DNA from: Nitrospira japonica
GTDB taxonomy: Bacteria > Nitrospirota > Nitrospiria > Nitrospirales > Nitrospiraceae
NCBI RefSeq assembly: GCF_900169565.1
Contig: NZ_LT828648.1
Coordinates: forward strand, 3,694,501-3,758,500
Direction of reading: 5' to 3'
DNA length: 64,000 nucleotides
Numbering within the stretch: the first letter of the stretch is position 1; every line of letters starts with the position of its first letter. Positions 17,400 to 27,040 of this stretch are shown piece by piece. A program made the translations under genes and the position numbers. The notes under the pieces were generated by a model that was not told the DNA's origin, did not search any database, and worked only from the letters and a program-made list of their open reading frames with translations.

Positions 17400-18679
17400 G
17401 GCGTCTGCGTCGAAATGGTCAGGTGGATGGAAAACAGCTGCCGCGGATCGTCGCGCAGCCGCATCTGCCTGAGCAGGTGCTCCACCGACGGGGTCACGAG
17501 CCCTTCGAACGACACCTTGCCGTTGGTCGAGACGGTCAACGGCTTCGTCACGTCGATCATTCCCTCATTGAGGAACAGGCTGTAGCGCCGGATCCGCTCC
17601 GTCGTCACGTCGATGCGATCCGGCGCGACGATCGTCGCGTCGAGCTTGGCATACTCCCGGCGGCGGATCGACTCGTCCCGTTTGCTGACCAAATCGTCGG
17701 CAAAGGCGGCGATGGGATCGGTGGCGTCGAGCCGTACCCAATCGAACGGCTGAAAGTGGCTGGCCTCGCGAACCACCGTCAGTCTCGCGGGCAGTGGATC
17801 GCGCCGCTGGCGATTGAGCCAGGCCGCCAGCTCGGGCAATTCCTCCCGCGGGAAGTAGTGGCCGCCGGCCACCGGATGCTCGCCCTGATGTTCCCGGTAT
17901 ACATGTGGGTAGCCCAGTGCCGTCAGTTCGCGGGAAATCGACCGGCTCAGTTCGACCGGCATGACCTGGTCCTTTTCGCCGTGGATCATATAAACTGGGG
18001 TATTTCGCAGATTCGCGAGGAAGGGCATCAGCACCTGATCCAGCCCGCTCGCCATCGGGGCGATACCGGCGAACAGCGGCGCGTGGTGCATCCCGATCAG
18101 CCATGTGCCGATACCGCCATTCGACATGCCGGTGAGGAAAATCTGGTCGGGATCCACATGATACCGCCGCCGCACCTGCTTGATGGACGCGAGAACGAGC
18201 GTCTCCGCCCGTTTGGTGAACCACGCGCCCCCCGGATACGTCGGACAGGCGAGCAAATATTCATCCTCCAGGCGAGCCCTCCATCGTTCAAGATAGGCCT
18301 CGCCGGTAAATCCGGCACCGTGCAGGCACACCACCAACGCATAGCCTTTGGACGGTTGATAGGTGAGCGGAATAGACAGCGCGAGCTGATAAGACCGGCC
18401 GTCGACGACGACCTGCTCGTCCGGCAGGGTGCCGATGGGCTGCGACGAATACGGATATTCCGTTTGGACGATTTGCGTAACGGTTTCGATCGACGCGTCA
18501 GGGCGTGCCGTGATCGCCCGCAGCAGCCGTTCCGCTTCGTCGCTATTCTGCGAATCCAGATACTGGAAAATCAGCGGAGCCAGCGCGTCGGCATCCGCGG
18601 CCCGGGAGCTCGGCTCACTCCACAGGCCGAGGGCGGTCAGAGCGGTAAGAAAGACCAGCGCGAGCGTCCACGGGGTCAC
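17396..18679 (-). CDS. Exported alpha/beta hydrolase (esterase/PHB-depolymerase-like)
   Basis: A 427-residue exported hydrolase. After the signal peptide and a helical linker the hydrolase core has an oxyanion-hole LHGAGFTG near residue 119, nucleophile elbow GMSNGG with the catalytic Ser, an Asp in IHGEKDQVMP, and a candidate catalytic His in VAGGHYFPREE. About 130 further residues follow. The arrangement resembles feruloyl esterase/LpqC-type or depolymerase-like esterases of the periplasm. The real substrate is not known. The start overlaps the ribD stop by 4 bases. Confidence 0.75.
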   Translation of the reverse strand: MTPWTLALVFLTALTALGLWSEPSSRAADADALAPLIFQYLDSQNSDEAERLLRAITARPDASIETVTQIVQTEYPYSSQPIGTLPDEQVVVDGRSYQLALSIPLTYQPSKGYALVVCLHGAGFTGEAYLERWRARLEDEYLLACPTYPGGAWFTKRAETLVLASIKQVRRRYHVDPDQIFLTGMSNGGIGTWLIGMHHAPLFAGIAPMASGLDQVLMPFLANLRNTPVYMIHGEKDQVMPVELSRSISRELTALGYPHVYREHQGEHPVAGGHYFPREELPELAAWLNRQRRDPLPARLTVVREASHFQPFDWVRLDATDPIAAFADDLVSKRDESIRRREYAKLDATIVAPDRIDVTTERIRRYSLFLNEGMIDVTKPLTVSTNGKVSFEGLVTPSVEHLLRQMRLRDDPRQLFSIHLTISTQTP

Positions 18680-19812
18680 AAATCTCCTTCGACCAAAAAA
18701 TCCTCGCCGAGAGATCGGATTTTCATGCCGCGCAGCCCTGAAGCCGATGCGAGCCGCACCGGTCCCCGACCGCCGATGAGTCCCATGGCATCAGCCCCCC
18801 CCAGTAACATCGGGGCGACGTACAAGCATACGTGATCGATGAGCTTCCCGCGAAGCAGCGATGCGTTGATTTCGCCGCCGCCTTCGACGAGCACCGACGT
18901 GATTCCGCGGTGGCCCAACGCTCTCAACAGCGCCGGCAACGACACCTGTTTCTCGGCCGACGGCAGGATGAGGATCTCGATTCCAAGCTGTTCGAGGGCT
19001 CGACGGCGGGATACGGAGGCAGCCGTCGTCGTCGCAACGAGCGTCTTGGCGGTTTCCTGCTCCGAAAGCACATGGGCGCCAGGCGGCACCCGGAGGGTGC
19101 TGTCGACCACGACACGCAGCGCCTGCCTATCGGCAGGCGCGAGCAAACGCGGACCCGTTCTGGCGATCAACGACGGATCGTCTTTCAGCACCGTGCCCAC
19201 GCCGACCAACACCGCATCGACCTGCGTGCGTAACCGATGCGCATCTCTGCGAGACGGCATGCCGGTGATCCACCGCGATCGACCGGTGGACGTCGCAATC
19301 TGCCCATCCAGCGTCATCCCCGCCTTCAGAATGACATACGGCCGCCTTGCAGTGACCCAGTGACTATAGGTTCGGTTCAGCGCTTGAGCCTCTCGCTCCT
19401 TCACGCCAAGGGTGACCGGAAGTCCGGCACGCCGGAGCGCCGCGACGCCTTTGCCGTCGACCAGCGGATTCGGGTCGGTCGTCGCGACGATCACGCGCCG
19501 CAAGTTGGAATCGAGCACAGCCGGGACGCACGGCGGAGTGCGTTTCTTCGTATGGCAACAGGGTTCCAGAGTGATGTAGAGATCCGCCCCTTCGGACAAG
19601 GGGCCCGCCTCGAGGAGGGCGAGAATTTCCGCGTGCGGCAGGCCGGGACGAAGATGAAACCCTCGGCCTACGATGCGGCCGCGCCTGACCACCACAGCCC
19701 CCGCCATGGGGTTTGGGCTGGTCGTCCCCCGTCCCTTCTCCGCCAGACGAAGCGCCAGGGACATGTACCGGTCGTCGTCCGCGGGGTTAACTCGCATGGC
19801 TGACGAAGACAC
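18676..19812 (-). CDS. ribD: Bifunctional riboflavin biosynthesis deaminase/reductase
   Basis: A 378-residue RibD that carries out the second and third steps of riboflavin synthesis from GTP. The N-terminal deaminase domain has the zinc motif HAE (LPHAEILAL) and PCCHTKKRTPPC. The C-terminal reductase domain (from about residue 160) shows LKAGMTLDGQIA, VGVGTVLKDDPSLI and LVEGGGEINASLL. No flavin-dependent leader sequence was noted upstream. It lies 42 bp after ppdK on the same strand and begins a chain of genes joined by ATGA overlaps; ribE is the last gene of this stretch. Confidence 0.93.
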   Translation of the reverse strand: MSSSAMRVNPADDDRYMSLALRLAEKGRGTTSPNPMAGAVVVRRGRIVGRGFHLRPGLPHAEILALLEAGPLSEGADLYITLEPCCHTKKRTPPCVPAVLDSNLRRVIVATTDPNPLVDGKGVAALRRAGLPVTLGVKEREAQALNRTYSHWVTARRPYVILKAGMTLDGQIATSTGRSRWITGMPSRRDAHRLRTQVDAVLVGVGTVLKDDPSLIARTGPRLLAPADRQALRVVVDSTLRVPPGAHVLSEQETAKTLVATTTAASVSRRRALEQLGIEILILPSAEKQVSLPALLRALGHRGITSVLVEGGGEINASLLRGKLIDHVCLYVAPMLLGGADAMGLIGGRGPVRLASASGLRGMKIRSLGEDFLVEGDL

Positions 19813-19854
19813 GCGGGTTAATCAGGCGACTCTTCCGTTCAACCATGCGACCGA

Positions 19855-22668
19855 TCATCGCGTCTTCTTGCGGGCCGTTTTACGGGCCGTCTGGGAACGG
19901 CGCGAGGATCGCGCCGCGCTCTTCGGTTTCGCGCGCGACGCAGCAGAAGGTTTGGCGGCTTTCTTGGCATCCGCTTCGGCCAACGCGGCATGAGCCGCGG
20001 CAAGCCTGGCGATCGGCACCCGGTAAGGCGAGCAACTGACATAATCCAGCCCCAGTTCGTGGCAGAACTCGACCGAGCTCGGATCCCCTCCGTGCTCTCC
20101 GCAGATGCCCAACTTGATCTGAGGACGAGTCTTCCGGCCCGCCGAGATCGCCTGCTTCATCAGCGCGCCGACACCCTCCCGATCGAGGACGGCGAAGGGA
20201 TCGGACTCCATGACATTGACGGTCTTGTAGTGGTCGATGAATTTTGCGGCGTCGTCGCGGGAAAAGCCGAACGTGGTCTGCGTCAAATCGTTGGTCCCGA
20301 ATGAGAAAAATTCCGCCTCTTCGGCGATGCGGTCGGCGGTCACTGCGGCGCGGGGCAACTCGATCATGGTGCCGACGAAATAAGACAGCTTGACGTTGTA
20401 CCGCTTCATGGTTTCCTGCGCGACTTCACGGACCAAGTCTTTTTGAGACTTCATCTCGGAAACCATGCCGACCAACGGAATCATGATCTCCGGCACGATC
20501 TTCTTGCCTTCCTTCGCCAACTCGCAGGCGGCTTCCATGATGGCTCTGGCCTGCATCCGCGTAATCTCAGGCATCGTGATCCCCAGCCGGCAGCCGCGGA
20601 GCCCGAGCATGGGATTGAATTCGTGCAGTTCCTCGACGCGGGCGAGCAGCCGGCGTTTTTCCTCGAGCTTGGCGCCGTCCCCTCCCGTCAATTCCAGTTG
20701 CGCGATCTCCACCATCAATTCTTCCCGCTTCGGGAGAAATTCGTGCAGCGGGGGATCGAGGAGCCGGATGGTCACCGGAAATCCCTGCATCTCGCGGTAG
20801 AGGCCGATGAAGTCCTGCTTCTGCAGCGGCAGGAGTTGATCGAGGAATTTTTCCCGTTCTTCCTTCGTCCGGGCCAGGATCATCTTCTGCATGATCGTGA
20901 TCCGGTCCTCCGCGAAAAACATGTGTTCCGTGCGGCAGAGGCCGATGCCCTCGGCGCCGAACCCCCGCGCGATGTTGGCCTGCTCGGGCACGTCGGCGTT
21001 GGCGCGCACCCGCAGAGTCCGGAAGCTGTCGGCCCAGGAGAGAATCGTGGCGAACCGCTGGAACTTGTCCGACTTTCTCGGATCGAGCTTGCCCTGGATC
21101 ACCTGGATGATCTCGGATTCCACGACGGGAATATCGCCTTCATACACGTTGCCCGTGGATCCGTTGATCGACAAATAATCGCCTTCGCGGAACGTCTTGG
21201 CGCCGATCTTCACCGTTTGGGCATCCAGCACTTCCACGGATTCGCACCCTGCTACGCAGACTTTGCCCATCTGGCGGGCCACGACCGCCGCATGGGAGGT
21301 CATCCCGCCACGGGCGGTAAGAAACCCGGCCGCCGCGTTCATTCCGTGAATATCGTCCGGACTCGTCTCCTGTCGGACCAGCACGACCCGGGTTCCCGCC
21401 GCCTTCATGTCCACGGCGCGATCGGGCGTCAGGGCGATCTTACCGGCCGCCGCGCCGGGACCGGCCGGCAATCCCTTACCCAACGGATTGGCCTTGGATT
21501 CTTCTTTGGTATCGAAAATAGGATAGAGATATTGCGCCAGCTGATCCGCTCCGATCCGTTGAACCGCTTCCTGCCGGGTGATGGCTCCCTCTTTCACCAT
21601 GTCCACGGCAATCTTGACGGCCGCGATCCCGGTGCGTTTGCCGACGCGGGTCTGCAGCATGTAGAGCTTGCCTTCCTGGATCGTAAACTCCAGGTCCAGC
21701 ATGTCGCGGTAATGTTTCTCGAGCTTCTTGTAGGTATGTTCCAGGTCCTTGTAGGCCTCTGGCACGTTCTTCGCGAGCGCGTTCACGGGCAGCGGCGTGC
21801 GGATGCCCGCCACCACGTCTTCACCCTGTGCGTTCATCAGGCATTCGCCGAAGAACGTCTTCTCACCGGAACTCGGGCTCCGGGTGAACGCGACGCCGGT
21901 CCCGCTCGTCTCGCCCATGTTGCCGAACACCATGGCGACGACGTTCACCGCCGTCCCCCACGCATCGGGAATGCCGTACAGCCGGCGGTACGTGATGGCC
22001 CGCGCGCCGAACCAGGAGGAGAAGACGGCGCTGATGGCCATCCGCAATTGCTCCAGCGGCTCGTCCGGAAAATCCTTCTTGGTTTCCTCTTTAACCAGCG
22101 CCTTGAAGCTCGCGACCAGCTCGCGCAGGTGTCTCGCGTCGAGATGGGTTTCGTGCGCGACGCCGACTTCGGTTTTCTTGTGCTTGAGAATGGCCTCGAA
22201 ATGTTCGCGCGGGACGCCCATGACGATGCTGCCGAACATCGACACGAACCGGCGGTAGCTGTCCTGGGCGAACCGGTCGTTGCGGGTCTTGGCGGCCAGA
22301 CCTTCGACGGTCTTGGTGGTCAAGCCCACGTTCAGCACCGTGTCCATCATTCCCGGCATGGAGGCGCGCGCGCCGGACCGCACCGACACCAGCAGCGGGC
22401 GCTCGGGATCGCCGAATCCCATGCCCATGGATCGTTCAATCCGCTTCAGGGCCTGCAAGGCCGCTTCCCACATCCCGGGCGGATACTTTTTCCCCAGCTT
22501 GTAATATTCGACGCAGGCTTCGGTCGAAATCGTGAAGCCGGGCGGAACGGAGATACCCAGATTGGTCATTTCGGCCAACCCCGCGCCTTTTCCGCCGAGC
22601 AACTCTTTCATGTTCGACGTGCCCTCGGCTTTGCCGTCCCCGAAGTAGTAAACGTATTTCTTTGCCAC
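19855..22668 (-). CDS. ppdK: Pyruvate, phosphate dikinase with a basic C-terminal tail
   Basis: A 937-residue PPDK, which interconverts pyruvate, ATP and phosphate with PEP, AMP and pyrophosphate. The ATP-grasp domain starts with GGKGAGLAEMT. The swivelling phosphohistidine site is GGMTSHAAVVARQMG, and the PEP/pyruvate barrel at the C-terminus has the catalytic Cys in GICGEHGG. GTG at 22668 is the likely start, with AGGAGAGGG about 9 bases upstream. After the barrel there is an unusual tail of about 45 residues rich in Lys, Arg, Ala and Ser (ADAKKAAKPSAASRAKPK, ending ARKKTR). The gene follows glyQ-glyS and a membrane-protein gene. Confidence 0.95.
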   Translation of the reverse strand: MAKKYVYYFGDGKAEGTSNMKELLGGKGAGLAEMTNLGISVPPGFTISTEACVEYYKLGKKYPPGMWEAALQALKRIERSMGMGFGDPERPLLVSVRSGARASMPGMMDTVLNVGLTTKTVEGLAAKTRNDRFAQDSYRRFVSMFGSIVMGVPREHFEAILKHKKTEVGVAHETHLDARHLRELVASFKALVKEETKKDFPDEPLEQLRMAISAVFSSWFGARAITYRRLYGIPDAWGTAVNVVAMVFGNMGETSGTGVAFTRSPSSGEKTFFGECLMNAQGEDVVAGIRTPLPVNALAKNVPEAYKDLEHTYKKLEKHYRDMLDLEFTIQEGKLYMLQTRVGKRTGIAAVKIAVDMVKEGAITRQEAVQRIGADQLAQYLYPIFDTKEESKANPLGKGLPAGPGAAAGKIALTPDRAVDMKAAGTRVVLVRQETSPDDIHGMNAAAGFLTARGGMTSHAAVVARQMGKVCVAGCESVEVLDAQTVKIGAKTFREGDYLSINGSTGNVYEGDIPVVESEIIQVIQGKLDPRKSDKFQRFATILSWADSFRTLRVRANADVPEQANIARGFGAEGIGLCRTEHMFFAEDRITIMQKMILARTKEEREKFLDQLLPLQKQDFIGLYREMQGFPVTIRLLDPPLHEFLPKREELMVEIAQLELTGGDGAKLEEKRRLLARVEELHEFNPMLGLRGCRLGITMPEITRMQARAIMEAACELAKEGKKIVPEIMIPLVGMVSEMKSQKDLVREVAQETMKRYNVKLSYFVGTMIELPRAAVTADRIAEEAEFFSFGTNDLTQTTFGFSRDDAAKFIDHYKTVNVMESDPFAVLDREGVGALMKQAISAGRKTRPQIKLGICGEHGGDPSSVEFCHELGLDYVSCSPYRVPIARLAAAHAALAEADAKKAAKPSAASRAKPKSAARSSRRSQTARKTARKKTR

Positions 22669-22706
22669 GCGTGCCCTCTCCTTCCGCTCCACGACCCGTG
22701 GAGAAT

Positions 22707-23216
22707 TCATGAACTGCGCGGTGCGGCCGCCTCCAATTGAAGCCGATAGCGGCTTACGAGATAGCGCCTCGCCCAGAGACCGAATAAGAGTACGGCCCCG
22801 ACGAACAGCGCGAGCGCCAGCAGCCGAAAATCAGGCCGGATGCTTTGGTCGAAATAGTACCGTCCATCGGGACCCTGCCGAACTTTGAGATCGCTCGCCA
22901 AGTGGTGCGGCGCCCCGGACGGATCGGCCAGATTGATCCATTCGGAACACAGACGGACGGGTTCCGAAGCGCCGGGCACCCTCTCCCAGGTCAATCTCAG
23001 ACAGACATCTTTCGTGGCATTGAAGAGATCCGGCGTCTTGACCAACTCGTCGAGGTTCACACCACTGACCCAAACCCCGAAGATCAGAATGCCGTTGCAG
23101 AGCACGATCAAGCCGAGCGTGACGAGCATCGTATACTGACGCACTTTCGCCACCGGCGCGCGAGACTCCCGGGACGCAGGTTCGCCAGGTTCGATTGTGG
23201 GGTACGGTCGCTCCAT
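22707..23216 (-). CDS. Membrane protein of unknown function
   Basis: About 169 residues with two membrane helices: MLVTLGLIVLCNGILIFGVWV near the start and LLALALFVGAVLLFGLWARRYLV near the end. Between them is a soluble loop with two Cys (DVCLRLTW, VRLCSEW). No family is recognised. The ATG at 23216 follows a GTGAGGGGG stretch; an in-frame start 7 codons upstream is also possible. It lies between glyS and ppdK. Confidence 0.55.
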   Translation of the reverse strand: MERPYPTIEPGEPASRESRAPVAKVRQYTMLVTLGLIVLCNGILIFGVWVSGVNLDELVKTPDLFNATKDVCLRLTWERVPGASEPVRLCSEWINLADPSGAPHHLASDLKVRQGPDGRYYFDQSIRPDFRLLALALFVGAVLLFGLWARRYLVSRYRLQLEAAAPRSS

Positions 23217-23242
23217 CCCCCTCACCCAGGGACACAAGCCGT

Positions 23243-25420
23243 CTAACCACCTTGTACCATAATACGCGAAAAGTCGGCGAACGACTTGAAAAACTCATCC
23301 ACCGTTTTCAGCAGCGACAGACGGTTGCCGCGGACGGCCGGATCCTCGGCGTTGACCATGACCCCTGTGAAGAACTCATCGATGACCGGCTTCAATCGCA
23401 CGAGATGGCCCAAGGCCCGGTCGTACCGTCCCTGTTTCATCTCGACTTCGAAGTCTTTTCGACGCTCGTCCGCCTGCCGGTGAAGTGCCTCCTCGGCCGG
23501 ATGGCTGAACAGGGCCGGATTGACCGGCTCTCGATTCCACTGCTCCTTCTCGACGATCCGGGAGGCTCGTTTGAATCCGACGATGAGCGGATCGAACTCG
23601 GGCTCGAGCGTGACAGCCTGCAACGCCTGCATTCTCCGGAGGACGTCCGCCAAATCGAGCGCGGTTCCTGACACCGCCCGCAACACCGCGTCCATGACGT
23701 CGTCCCGCAAACGATGCACGGTACGGCCATAGTGGCGTACACGCTCGAACACGAAGTCCGTGATGCGGCGCACACTCTGCTCGGATTCCGGCGTGCCTTT
23801 GAAACCTTCGGCAACGACAAGAGCCCGAGCCTCCTCGATGGCACAACGCAGATCCAACCGGAGTCCTCCCTCCAGCACGATACGCACGATCGCTGTGGCA
23901 TGGCGGCGAAGCGCAAACGGGTCCTCGGAGCCGGTCGGCACGAGACCGACGTGAAAAAACGCGGCGATCGAGTCGAGCCGGTCGGCCATCGACAGCAGTT
24001 GCCCCGGCAGCGAACCCGGCAGTTCCCCTTCGAGCGCCTTGGGTAAATATTGTTCACGAACCGCCTGCGCCACCGCGGCAGACTCCCCGTCGTGACGGGC
24101 ATATTCTCCGCCCATGATCCCCTGCAACTCCGGAAACTCGCCGACGATGCCCGTCAGGAGATCAGCCTTACACAAGGCCCCGGCCCGGCCGCAGATGCGT
24201 CCCAACTCGGCATCGCCGGGATCGGCCTGCGCCGCGAGAAATTCGGCCAGCTTCCTGACCCGCTCCTGCTTCTGGCCCATCGTTCCCAGCTTTTGATGGA
24301 ACGTCACGCCCGCCAGCTTTGCGACGCGCGCCCCAAGTCTCACCTTTCGATCTTCGTCGAAGAAAAACTTCGCATCGGCAAGCCGGGCGGCCAGCACACG
24401 CTCGTTGCCGGCGCGAATCAGCGACAGATCCTTGATCTGAGTATTGGCCACGGCGATGAAGTGCGGAGCGAGGGCGTCTGTGTTCTTGTTCCTGACCGAG
24501 AAGAATCCTTGGTGCTCCTTCATCGAGGTCATCAGAATGTCCGACGGCACGGCGAGATAGTCCGGCTTGAACCCGCCGATCAAGGCCTGCGGCCATTCGG
24601 TGGTGAAGACCGCCTGGTCGAGCAGCGACTCATCGGCGTGCAGCGCGAAGCCGGCCGTCGCGCACAGCCGGTTCAGTTGCGATTGAATCAGGGTCCGTCT
24701 CCGCTCGGGATCGACCAGGACCCCGCCCCGTTCCAGTGCCGCCTCGTAGGACTTGGCGTCGCGCACGATGATGGGGCGATGGCCCGCCTTCACCCGATGG
24801 CCGTAGGTTCGATTCCCGGCCGTGAGGCCCGCGGCCTGAATCGGCAAAACCGCGCCCGCGAAAACCGCCAGGATCCACCGTACCGGCCGCGCGAATCGAA
24901 CGCCGCTCTCGTTCCACTTCATCGCCTTCGGAAACGTCAAACCGCCGACGAGTTGCGGCAGCAGTTCCTGCAAGACGGCCTTGGCGGGACGCCCCGCATC
25001 CTGCTTGACCGCAAACACATATTCGCCTTTGGGTGTAGCCCGTACCTGCAGCGATTCGACGGCGATGCCTTGACCGGCGGCGAATCCCAGGGCCGCTTTG
25101 GTCGGCTGCCCGCCGGCGTCAAAGGCCACCGCCTTCGACGGGCCCATCGCCTCCTTGACCACCGAAGCCTGCCGGAGCGCCAGCCCGTCGACGATGAGCA
25201 CGAGCCGCCGCGGCGTCCCATAGCTGCGGAGGGCGCCGTAGGACAGGCGGGCCTCTGTCAGAGCCCGGGTCGCCTGCTCCTTGAGATGTGCGAGGGCCGG
25301 AACGATGAAGTGATACGGCAGTTCCTCGGTGCCGATTTCCAGGAGCAGTTCGCCGCCGTCGCGGCGAGCCGGGGACTTGGCAACCTTGGTCGCTGATGGG
25401 CGTGCGGTGTGTTTGTTCAT
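23243..25420 (-). CDS. glyS: Glycyl-tRNA synthetase beta subunit
   Basis: A 725-residue beta chain of the alpha2-beta2 type GlyRS. The N-terminal LLLEIGTEELPYHFIVPAL is the family signature. Further conserved parts are SMKEHQGFFSVRN, LPQLVGGLTFPKAMKW and the C-terminal anticodon-binding DALR-like region (FDPLIVGFKRASRIV, FTGVMVNAEDPAVRGNRLSLL). The beta chain binds the tRNA while the alpha chain holds the catalytic site. ATG 25420 lies 10 bp after glyQ. Confidence 0.95.
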   Translation of the reverse strand: MNKHTARPSATKVAKSPARRDGGELLLEIGTEELPYHFIVPALAHLKEQATRALTEARLSYGALRSYGTPRRLVLIVDGLALRQASVVKEAMGPSKAVAFDAGGQPTKAALGFAAGQGIAVESLQVRATPKGEYVFAVKQDAGRPAKAVLQELLPQLVGGLTFPKAMKWNESGVRFARPVRWILAVFAGAVLPIQAAGLTAGNRTYGHRVKAGHRPIIVRDAKSYEAALERGGVLVDPERRRTLIQSQLNRLCATAGFALHADESLLDQAVFTTEWPQALIGGFKPDYLAVPSDILMTSMKEHQGFFSVRNKNTDALAPHFIAVANTQIKDLSLIRAGNERVLAARLADAKFFFDEDRKVRLGARVAKLAGVTFHQKLGTMGQKQERVRKLAEFLAAQADPGDAELGRICGRAGALCKADLLTGIVGEFPELQGIMGGEYARHDGESAAVAQAVREQYLPKALEGELPGSLPGQLLSMADRLDSIAAFFHVGLVPTGSEDPFALRRHATAIVRIVLEGGLRLDLRCAIEEARALVVAEGFKGTPESEQSVRRITDFVFERVRHYGRTVHRLRDDVMDAVLRAVSGTALDLADVLRRMQALQAVTLEPEFDPLIVGFKRASRIVEKEQWNREPVNPALFSHPAEEALHRQADERRKDFEVEMKQGRYDRALGHLVRLKPVIDEFFTGVMVNAEDPAVRGNRLSLLKTVDEFFKSFADFSRIMVQGG

Positions 25421-25430
25421 TGACCGTGAC

Positions 25431-26342
25431 CTACTTGTGACCACGGGAACCGGCCGTCTTGGGCCGGCGCTCGATCAGCGGATGTCCCATGGCGGCCCGT
25501 TCCTCGATATACCGCTCGGCGCACTGCTTCGCCAACGCGCGCACCCGCCCGATATAGCCGGTCCGTTCCGCGACGCTGATCGCGCCGCGCGCGTCGAGGA
25601 GGTTGAACACATGGGAAGACTTGATGCAGTAGTCATAGGCAGGGAGTGCAAGCCGCCGGTCCGAGTGGCCGAGCAGCCGCTTGCTTTCGGCTTCGTAGGC
25701 CTGAAACGCACTCATCAGCATGTCCACGTTGGCTTCTTCAAAGTTATACCGCGAGAACTGCACTTCGGATTCATGATGGATGTCGCCATATTTGATCTGG
25801 TCGGTCCATGCGAGGTCGTAGACGTTGTTCACTTGCTGGAGATACATTGCAATGCGCTCGGTGCCGTAGGTGATTTCGCCTGTGATCGGACTGAGCTCGA
25901 TCCCGCCGATTTCCTGGAAGTAGGTGAACTGCGTGATCTCCATCCCATCAAGCCGGACCTCCCAGCCGAGGCCCCAAGCTCCCAGCGTCGGCGATTCCCA
26001 GTCGTCCTGGATGAACCGGATGTCGTGCTGTTTCGGATTGATTCCCAGCCTGGCGAGACTTTCGAGATAGAGTTCCTGAATATTATCCGGCGAGGGCTTC
26101 AGCACGACTTGGTACTGATAATAATGCTGCAGCCGGTTGGGATTCTCTCCGTATCGCCCGTCGGTGGGACGACGGCACGGCTGCGCGTAGGCCGCCCGCC
26201 AGGGTTCCGGACCGAGCGCGCGCAGAAACGTGGCGGGATGAAACGTGCCCGCTCCCATCTCCAGATCATAAGGCTGATGAATGACGCAGCCTTGATCGGC
26301 CCAAAATCGGTGCAATGTAAGGATGAGATCCTGAAAGGTCAC
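25431..26342 (-). CDS. glyQ: Glycyl-tRNA synthetase alpha subunit
   Basis: A 303-residue alpha chain, the class II catalytic subunit. It starts [18 protein letters not shown], has the motif [20 protein letters not shown] and [20 protein letters not shown] in the N-terminal half, and the specific [18 protein letters not shown] segment mid-protein, all diagnostic for GlyQ. Together with glyS it charges tRNA-Gly. A good promoter lies 57-86 bp upstream; this is likely the first gene of the run to ppdK. Confidence 0.95.
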   Translation of the reverse strand: MTFQDLILTLHRFWADQGCVIHQPYDLEMGAGTFHPATFLRALGPEPWRAAYAQPCRRPTDGRYGENPNRLQHYYQYQVVLKPSPDNIQELYLESLARLGINPKQHDIRFIQDDWESPTLGAWGLGWEVRLDGMEITQFTYFQEIGGIELSPITGEITYGTERIAMYLQQVNNVYDLAWTDQIKYGDIHHESEVQFSRYNFEEANVDMLMSAFQAYEAESKRLLGHSDRRLALPAYDYCIKSSHVFNLLDARGAISVAERTGYIGRVRALAKQCAERYIEERAAMGHPLIERRPKTAGSRGHK

Positions 26343-26398
26343 GAAGAGTCACGCCCCGATGCCGATAACCAACCTCTCGATGCTCGAGCCGACGGTCG

Positions 26399-26428
26399 AA
26401 GCTATCAAGAATCGAGCGGCTCTGTCAA
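26399..26428 (-). promoter_or_regulatory. Predicted promoter of glyQ-glyS
   Basis: Minus strand: TTGACA (26423-26428), 18-bp spacer, TAGCTT (26399-26404), with TGA forming an extended -10. Leader about 50 bases. Confidence 0.6.
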
Positions 26429-26537
26429 TAAACCTCCTCTATGATCAATGAGTTGCGCGTTCATCCTGTCTCCCCATTTCGTACGAAATCCGCAAAGAGT
26501 GCCACGTTAGGACAAGCCTGGAAAGACGGCCGCAACC

Positions 26538-26566
26538 TTGACTCAATCACCCTCCAGGCCTATCCT
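26538..26566 (+). promoter_or_regulatory. Predicted promoter of the Rrf2-family gene
   Basis: TTGACT (26538-26543), 17-bp spacer, TATCCT (26561-26566). A second TTGACT (26574-26579) follows and may belong to an operator. Confidence 0.55.
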
Positions 26567-26602
26567 GCCATTCTTGACTAAGTCACTTTATTTCCAGCAC
26601 AG

Positions 26603-27037
26603 ATGAAGCTCTCAAAAAAAAGTGAGTACGGCCTGCGGGCGCTTCTCGAATTGACGCTCGCGAACGGCAGCAAGACGCTACAGCGCCACGAGATCGCCGA
26701 CCGCCAGGGCATCCCCGTCGAATTTCTCGAGCAGATTCTGTTGGCCCTCAAACGCGCGGGCCTTTTATCCAGCCGCCGAGGAGTTCGCGGCGGCTATGTC
26801 CTGATCAAGCCGCCGAGTCAGATCACGCTGGGACAGGTCATTCGGATTCTGGACGGTCCGCTCGCTCCCATCGGCTGTGTCAGCAAGACCGCCTACCAGA
26901 AATGCTCGGACTGTCCGTACGCCGAAAAGCCCCGATGTCCCGTCCAACACGTAATGGGAACGGTGCGCGACGCGATTGCCGACATCCTGGACAACTACAC
27001 GCTCGAAGATTTCTCAGCCGGACAACAAAACGGATAA
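26603..27037 (+). CDS. Rrf2-family transcriptional regulator with a Cys cluster
   Basis: A 144-residue regulator. The N-terminal winged helix reads MKLSKKSEYGLRALLELT, then RQGIPVEFLEQILLALKRAGLL and RGVRGGYVL, typical of Rrf2. Four Cys residues in the segment GCVSKTAYQKCSDCPYA ... RCPV could hold an iron-sulfur cluster, as in IscR, NsrR or RsrR, though their spacing is not exactly that of IscR. Such regulators respond to iron-sulfur status, redox or nitric oxide. The nearby nirK, Crp/Fnr and FNT genes make a nitrogen-oxide signal plausible but not shown. ATG at 26603, stop 3 bases before the next gene. Confidence 0.85.
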   Translation: MKLSKKSEYGLRALLELTLANGSKTLQRHEIADRQGIPVEFLEQILLALKRAGLLSSRRGVRGGYVLIKPPSQITLGQVIRILDGPLAPIGCVSKTAYQKCSDCPYAEKPRCPVQHVMGTVRDAIADILDNYTLEDFSAGQQNG

Positions 27038-27040
27038 TGG

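Noticed and set aside
20443-22740. Long open frame of about 765 codons on the + strand opposite ppdK
   Set aside because: It is the complementary shadow of a well-supported PPDK gene in GC-rich DNA; the translation is rich in Arg, His and Pro and has no domain pattern or ribosome-binding site.
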